Shown here: in pieces, positions 59,831 to 64,000 of the stretch | Layout of the letters: each line of letters begins with the position of its first letter | How positions within the stretch are numbered: the first letter of the stretch is position 1 | Source: Firmicutes bacterium FC7 | GTDB taxonomy: Bacteria; Bacillota; Clostridia; Tissierellales; Tissierellaceae | DNA length: 64,000 bases | Assembly: GCA_022760735.1 (NCBI GenBank) | Contig: JAKELU010000002.1 | Span: forward strand, 1 to 64,000 | Direction: 5' to 3' | Position numbers and translations under genes: made by a program | The notes under the pieces: model-generated | The model's input: the letters and a program-made list of their open reading frames with translations, nothing else | The model's database searches: none | What the model was told of the DNA's origin: nothing

Positions 59831-60294
59831 CTATCCCTAGCTTTTACAATTGAGTTTATTACTACTGCAATTAATGGCCCGAGCATAAGCCCTATTGGAC
59901 CAAATATTAGCGCACCTATTACAGTTGTCAGAAATGTATACAAAGGCCTTATTCCTATCTGATCTCCCAGTACCTTCGGCTCTATAAACTGCTTAAGTAT
60001 TGTAAGTACAACATAGAGTATCAAAATGCCTACCCCCGTCTCTTTATTCCCAAACAAGTAGGATACTATACCCCATGGTATCATTACAATGCCTGCTCCT
60101 ATGAATGGTAGGATGTCAATTACTGATATAAAAATGGCTATTAAGATTGGTGTTGGTGTTTGAATTACAGTCAAACCAACAGTTAGAATAATAAATACGA
60201 TGCCTAATATAATAACTCTCGATTTTAAATATCCCTTTATTCCTCTGAATGAATCTATAAGAATGGCTTTTATAACTTCTAATATATTATCCAT
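59824..60294 (-). CDS. Short AI-2E-family membrane protein (C-terminal half only)
   Basis: 156 aa. It matches the second half of AI-2E/YtvI transporters: 'IAIFISVIDILPFIGAGIVM', 'IPWGIVSYLFG', 'LTILKQFIEPKVLGDQIGI' and 'PIGLMLGPLIAVVINSIV'. Full family members have about 350 aa. A good TAGGAGG lies seven bases before the ATG, so it is translated as a short protein. Either a truncated gene that gained or kept a start, or a genuinely short member. Confidence 0.8.
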   Translation of the reverse strand: MDNILEVIKAILIDSFRGIKGYLKSRVIILGIVFIILTVGLTVIQTPTPILIAIFISVIDILPFIGAGIVMIPWGIVSYLFGNKETGVGILILYVVLTILKQFIEPKVLGDQIGIRPLYTFLTTVIGALIFGPIGLMLGPLIAVVINSIVKARDRR

Positions 60295-60466
60295 ATAGCC
60301 TCCTATATAATTGGCAGATTCATGTTCCGTTACCTTAAATTAATATTTATTATTTAACAATATCTAAATTATTTATTGATTTATATGTTAAATTTTAATC
60401 TTATTTATAGAATTTTTAGATTAAAATCAAAAAAATTTTCTATAAATTTATGAGCTTAATACTTTT

Positions 60467-61978
60467 TTAATCTTGCTTATATCTTTTTAAATCTCGTTTA
60501 CTACGCCATCTTTTATACCATTCTGTTTGCACTAGTAACGAAAATATGATTATTGATAATAAGAACATCGATAATGGACTAGTGAAAATTCCACCAATAA
60601 ACTTCAAAATAGACCCAGCAGAAATTACAGATCTTCTGTAGTTTGTCTCTATTATGTCTGCTAAAATTATTCCAAGAACCATAGGACCAACTGGATAATC
60701 ATATTGTTTAAATAAATATCCTATTATACCAAAGGCAACCATCCAAAATACATCATATAGATTATTATTAACTGCATAAGAGCCAACTACTGATAACATA
60801 ATAATAATTGGAAGTAGTCTTCCTTTTGGAATTTCTATCAACTTAGTAAATACCTTAATACCAGTCAGTCCAAATATTAACAGAAATATATTTGATAATG
60901 CTAAAGAGCTCACAATTAGATAAAATAAATGTGGTGTTTCCACCATCAACATAGGTCCTGGATGTAATCCATGAATGAATAAGGCTCCTAACATTACAGC
61001 TGTTACGGAATCGCCAGGAATCCCCATTGTTAGCATTGGTATAAATGCTCCACCTATTGCAGCATTGTTGGCTGACTCAGGAGCAACAACTCCTTCAACT
61101 GCACCTTCACCAAATGGTACTTCTGGATTTTTAACTGTTCTTTTAGCTTGATCATAAGTTAATAAAGCTGCAATATCTCCCCCTGCACCTGGTAATGCTC
61201 CAACAATAACACCAACTATAGATGAACGTATAGTCAACGGTAAGTACTTTTTGATTGAAGAAAATGAAGGTACTATTCTATCAGCTTTTTGCTTTACTGG
61301 CTCAATACTTAAATCTTTGATTTGAACCAAAGCTTCTGAAACACCAAATAATCCAATCATTGCTGTTACATAATCTATGCCAGATAGTAAATAAGTATTA
61401 CCAAATGTAAATCTATGTTGGGCACTAATTGGATCCATACCAACAGTTCCTAATAAAACACCCATTGCTGCTGTAACCAATCCTCTAGAAATAGACTTAG
61501 AACCTAAACTACCTACAAGCATCATTCCCATAAACGATAATAATAAATAGTCTCTAGGTGCAAATTTTAAAGCTACTTTAGTCACAACTGGAGCAAAAAA
61601 TGCCAAAGCAATAACACCAATTATTCCACCAAATACTGATTGTACAGTAGCAATACCTATCGCCTCTCCTGCTAATCCTTTTTTGGCTAATGGATATCCA
61701 TCAAATGAAGTTGCAACTGCTGCTGGTGCTCCTGGTATATTCAATAAAATTGCGGATCTTGAGCCTCCGTATACTACACCTGAAAAAATACCAATCATTA
61801 ATACAATTGCTGGATTAGTTTCCCACCCAAATGTAAAAGGCACAAGTAACGAGACAGCCATTGTACCAGACAAGCCTGGTATAGCACCTATATATATTCC
61901 AGCAAATACGCCAATAGCAACTAATACAATTAGTAATGGTTGTTGAAATGGTAAGAATAAATAAGCTAATCCGTTCAT
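60467..61978 (-). CDS. tctA: Tripartite tricarboxylate transporter, large membrane subunit TctA
   Basis: 503 aa with about 11-12 membrane helices. Signature stretches: 'IPGLSGTMAVSLLVPFTF', 'VVYGGSRSAILLNIPGAPAA', 'GYPLAKKGLAGEAIG', 'GALPGAGGDIAALLTYDQAK' and 'MLTMGIPGDSVTAVMLGALF'. TctA and TctB form the carrier that receives substrate from the TctC binding protein. Citrate is the classic substrate, but the family also takes other carboxylates, so the substrate is open. Confidence 0.96.
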   Translation of the reverse strand: MNGLAYLFLPFQQPLLIVLVAIGVFAGIYIGAIPGLSGTMAVSLLVPFTFGWETNPAIVLMIGIFSGVVYGGSRSAILLNIPGAPAAVATSFDGYPLAKKGLAGEAIGIATVQSVFGGIIGVIALAFFAPVVTKVALKFAPRDYLLLSFMGMMLVGSLGSKSISRGLVTAAMGVLLGTVGMDPISAQHRFTFGNTYLLSGIDYVTAMIGLFGVSEALVQIKDLSIEPVKQKADRIVPSFSSIKKYLPLTIRSSIVGVIVGALPGAGGDIAALLTYDQAKRTVKNPEVPFGEGAVEGVVAPESANNAAIGGAFIPMLTMGIPGDSVTAVMLGALFIHGLHPGPMLMVETPHLFYLIVSSLALSNIFLLIFGLTGIKVFTKLIEIPKGRLLPIIIMLSVVGSYAVNNNLYDVFWMVAFGIIGYLFKQYDYPVGPMVLGIILADIIETNYRRSVISAGSILKFIGGIFTSPLSMFLLSIIIFSLLVQTEWYKRWRSKRDLKRYKQD

Positions 61979-61988
61979 TATGACCTCC

Positions 61989-62465
61989 TTATGGCAAAAT
62001 TACTTGAAATATTGTCTTAAATACTATAAGAATAAAGGCCATAGCTAATCCTGTATAAATTGCGTTCTTAATAATCTGACCCTTCATTAAATATGTCATC
62101 GATGTTATCAAAAAAATTGTTGATGAGAATTCAAAACCTAGGCCAAATACTAACATAAAGCAATATACGATTAAAAGTAAAAATACCATAACTATATCCT
62201 TATGTAATATATACCTTACGACAGAGTCAACTAAGTCTTTTAAATTGTATAGTTTTTTCACTTGATCCGATTTTTTATTTTCAAAGATTAATATTTTAAG
62301 CATAAAAATAACAACAATACTACTTAAAAATAATGGTAATGCCCCAAAAGATGAAGACGTAGGTTCTTTTTTAAACATCTTAACTGATTCAATTAGAGCC
62401 AATATTCCAATTATTAGAAGTATTGCAGAAAAACCTTTTTCGCTAGGTTTATGATTTTCTGACAT
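61989..62465 (-). CDS. tctB: Tripartite tricarboxylate transporter, small membrane subunit TctB
   Basis: 158 aa with four membrane helices, the normal TctB layout. 'FGALPLFLSSIVVIFMLKIL' is the usual second-helix region and 'LGFEFSSTIFLITSMTYLMK' the fourth. It is 10 bases upstream of tctA and downstream of tctC beyond a hairpin. Confidence 0.9.
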   Translation of the reverse strand: MSENHKPSEKGFSAILLIIGILALIESVKMFKKEPTSSSFGALPLFLSSIVVIFMLKILIFENKKSDQVKKLYNLKDLVDSVVRYILHKDIVMVFLLLIVYCFMLVFGLGFEFSSTIFLITSMTYLMKGQIIKNAIYTGLAMAFILIVFKTIFQVILP

Positions 62466-62520
62466 ATCTTCACCCCCTATGTTAAATAAGTATTCCTAGA
62501 ACATTTAACCATTAATTATT

Positions 62521-62563
62521 TGATTAAGGAGCTACGCCTAAAAGGACAGTTGCTCCTTGATTA
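62521..62563 (-). terminator. Intercistronic hairpin between tctC and tctB
   Basis: The 12-bp stem TGATTAAGGAGC / GCTCCTTGATTA (one G-T pair) with a 19-nt loop and no strong T-run. Likely raises tctC message over tctBA. Confidence 0.65.
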
Positions 62564-62569
62564 TTTTAA

Positions 62570-63583
62570 CTATTTTATACCTAATTCCTCAGGTGATTTA
62601 TCTATGGCTCCACTCTTGTAGAATGCATCAGCAGTATTCCTTTTCCAATCTAAAAGATATGCTTTTGCTTCTTCACCAGTCAAGCCTAATGGAGTAACGT
62701 TAAATCCCCTTAATAATTCTTGATAGCTCTCGTCTTTGAATGCTTCTATAAAGGCATTAGATAAAACATCTATTGCTTCTAGTGAAGTACCGTCTTTTAC
62801 GAAGATACCATAAAATGGGCCCCAAGGTAAATATTCTTTAAACTCTGGGTACTCTTCAATTACTAATGGTACTTCTGGCAATACATCTACCTCTTCTAAT
62901 GATAATAGTGTTAAGAATTTAATTTCTCCAGCCTTATATGACTGTATCGCAGATTGTACCTTGGCCACAGTAAAATCAGCATGACCCCCTAATACAGCAG
63001 TTAAACAAGCTGCATCACTATCAAAAGGTATTTGTTTGAATGTAGCACCTGTTATTGCTTTTATGAAAGAACTTACTGACCATGGCATGCCACCAGTACC
63101 TGTTGTTGTCATACTTATGGTACCTGGATTAGCTAATGCATCTTCAATTAACTCAGTAAAAGAATTGTATTTGGAGTCCTTGCCAACAATAATTCCAACT
63201 TTTTCATCACCAATTATAAACACTGGTTCAAAGTCTTCATAAGTAAGCTCTGATATACCCAGCATTGAATATAACTGTGGGTTCTCTGCACCCATAAGCA
63301 AAGTGTATCCATCAGCATCTTGTTCATATACATATTGAGTAGCAATGGCACCTGTTGCACCAGGTTTATTCTGAATTACTATACTTTTTCCTAGAATCTT
63401 TTCAGCTAATGAAGACAAAGGTCTCATTAAAGAATCCGTACCACCACCTGCTCCCCATTGAACAATTCCTGTAATATCACGTGCAGGAAATATGGATTCT
63501 GAATTATTTTCTTTATTATCACAGCCTATTAAAACTGTTACTGTCATGCATAAAACTAACAGTAATGATATAAGTCTTTTCAT
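62570..63583 (-). CDS. tctC: Tripartite tricarboxylate transporter, substrate-binding lipoprotein TctC
   Basis: 337 aa. Lipobox 'LIGC' (Cys21). The TctC fold opens 'FPARDITGIVQWGAGGGTDS' near residue 32, then 'KSIVIQNKPGATGAIATQYV' and 'TTTGTGGMPWSVSSFIKAIT'. In Gram-positives such proteins are lipid-anchored. First gene of the tct operon, transcribed leftward. Confidence 0.95.
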   Translation of the reverse strand: MKRLISLLLVLCMTVTVLIGCDNKENNSESIFPARDITGIVQWGAGGGTDSLMRPLSSLAEKILGKSIVIQNKPGATGAIATQYVYEQDADGYTLLMGAENPQLYSMLGISELTYEDFEPVFIIGDEKVGIIVGKDSKYNSFTELIEDALANPGTISMTTTGTGGMPWSVSSFIKAITGATFKQIPFDSDAACLTAVLGGHADFTVAKVQSAIQSYKAGEIKFLTLLSLEEVDVLPEVPLVIEEYPEFKEYLPWGPFYGIFVKDGTSLEAIDVLSNAFIEAFKDESYQELLRGFNVTPLGLTGEEAKAYLLDWKRNTADAFYKSGAIDKSPEELGIK

Positions 63584-63643
63584 TTTTACCCCCTAAGATT
63601 GCTTTTTGTATTTAATCTTACATTTTTCATAATCATATCATTT

Positions 63644-63672
63644 ATTATAACTTCTGCCTTTTTTAAAGTCCA
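63644..63672 (-). promoter_or_regulatory. Likely promoter of the tct operon
   Basis: TGGACT and a perfect TATAAT at 17-bp spacing on the minus strand, about 60 bases before tctC. The -35 is weak. Confidence 0.5.
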
Positions 63673-63704
63673 ATTAAATAATATTAGTATACCCAAAAAT
63701 AATA

Positions 63705-63728
63705 GAGACTCACTTAGTGCTGAGTCTC
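63705..63728 (-). terminator. Terminator of the flagellar gene
   Basis: Perfect 8-bp stem GAGACTCA / TGAGTCTC with an 8-nt loop, followed on the minus strand by a T-rich run. Confidence 0.8.
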
Positions 63729-63738
63729 ATAAAAGCAA

Positions 63739-64000
63739 TTATCGTTTTATACCATTAATAATATTCATCATTTCATCTGTAGTTTGAACAGCTTTTAAGC
63801 TTAGTGAATATGCTCTTTGGGTTGTTATCATTTCAACTATATTTTTAGTGATATCAGCATTTGACGCCTCAAGGAAATATTGATGTATTTCACCAAAGAT
63901 CTCTTCATTTTCAAGGGAATCATACAACTGAACTTCTCCAGCTGGTAAGTATCTGCCTTCACCTAAGGATATAAGTGAATCCAGATTTTCTGGATAAAAT
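63739..64000 (-). CDS. Flagellar basal-body rod/hook protein, C-terminal part (FlgG/FlgF type)
   Basis: The gene runs off the right edge; 87 codons are visible and the frame is open to the window end. 'FLEASNADITKNIVEMITTQ' and 'RAYSLSLKAVQTTDEMM' are the conserved C-terminal helix of FlgG/FlgF/FlgE-type axial proteins. Upstream, 'GEGRYLPAGEVQLYDS' fits the region before it. Shows that the organism is, or was, flagellated. FlgG versus FlgF cannot be decided from this part. Confidence 0.9.
   Translation of the reverse strand, partial: FYPENLDSLISLGEGRYLPAGEVQLYDSLENEEIFGEIHQYFLEASNADITKNIVEMITTQRAYSLSLKAVQTTDEMMNIINGIKR

Overview
The window is AT-rich DNA, by eye about one third G+C, with strong AGGAGG-type ribosome binding sites. 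It carries lipoproteins, a CAP-domain exported protein, a SleB-type cell-wall hydrolase behind a c-di-AMP riboswitch, and a flagellar gene. This points to a motile, anaerobic, low-GC Gram-positive of the Clostridia/Tissierellia type with a purine-fermenting lifestyle. I see no rRNA, tRNA, CRISPR array, transposase or prophage.

Layout. 0-2.2 kb: a remnant of a TaqI/Eco57I-type DNA methyltransferase, an unknown gene and a voltage-gated-type K+ channel. 2.4-6.5 kb: a LytS/LytR-type two-component system directly upstream of a CstA/BtsT-family transporter. 6.5-11.7 kb: a metallophosphoesterase, cytochrome c biogenesis (resC, resB), a pentahaem nitrite reductase NrfA made as a lipoprotein, and the RIC iron-sulfur repair protein, which form a nitrite/NO-handling group. 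11.8-14.6 kb: two unknown membrane-linked genes, then a c-di-AMP riboswitch and a SleB-like hydrolase.

14.7-34.8 kb is the centrepiece, a 20-kb purine catabolism island read mostly leftward. In transcription order: hydantoinase-like amidohydrolase, isochorismatase-fold amidase, UbiX, UbiD, BMC-H, a small unknown protein, BMC-H, BMC-H, a flavoprotein with an EutQ-like tail, BMC-P, adenine deaminase and a purine permease. A weak terminator follows, then a four-subunit xanthine dehydrogenase-type hydroxylase with a split molybdenum subunit, YqeC, a MocA-type cytidylyltransferase, a YfiH purine-nucleoside enzyme and a GNAT acetyltransferase. A cyclase-family hydrolase is divergent; a PucR regulator and guanine deaminase lie beyond it. 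The enzymes match, step by step, the classical anaerobic route xanthine -> 4-ureido-5-imidazolecarboxylate -> 4-amino-5-imidazolecarboxylate -> 4-aminoimidazole -> 4-imidazolone -> formiminoglycine. I infer that the middle of this route runs inside a bacterial microcompartment. That inference is the main discovery candidate.

34.9-42.3 kb: glpK, a CAP-domain protein behind a WalR-like triple repeat, a Nudix hydrolase, a patatin, mscL, dCMP deaminase, RNase H and arginase. 42.4-49.1 kb: a possible CoA-ester catabolic operon (PanE-like reductase, VOC protein, type II dehydroquinase homologue, MaoC hydratase, CoA-transferase), a LysR regulator and an AgcS symporter. 49.1-51.0 kb: a PgpA-like phosphatase, a small FMN-binding lipoprotein and TatAC. 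51.2-55.2 kb: a GguAB/ChvE-type monosaccharide ABC transporter with a promoter and a cre-like operator. 55.5-59.7 kb: ApbE flavin transferase next to a tandem-duplicated lipoprotein pair that may be its substrates. 59.8-63.6 kb: a short AI-2E-family protein and a TctABC tricarboxylate-type transporter. The window ends inside a flagellar rod/hook gene.
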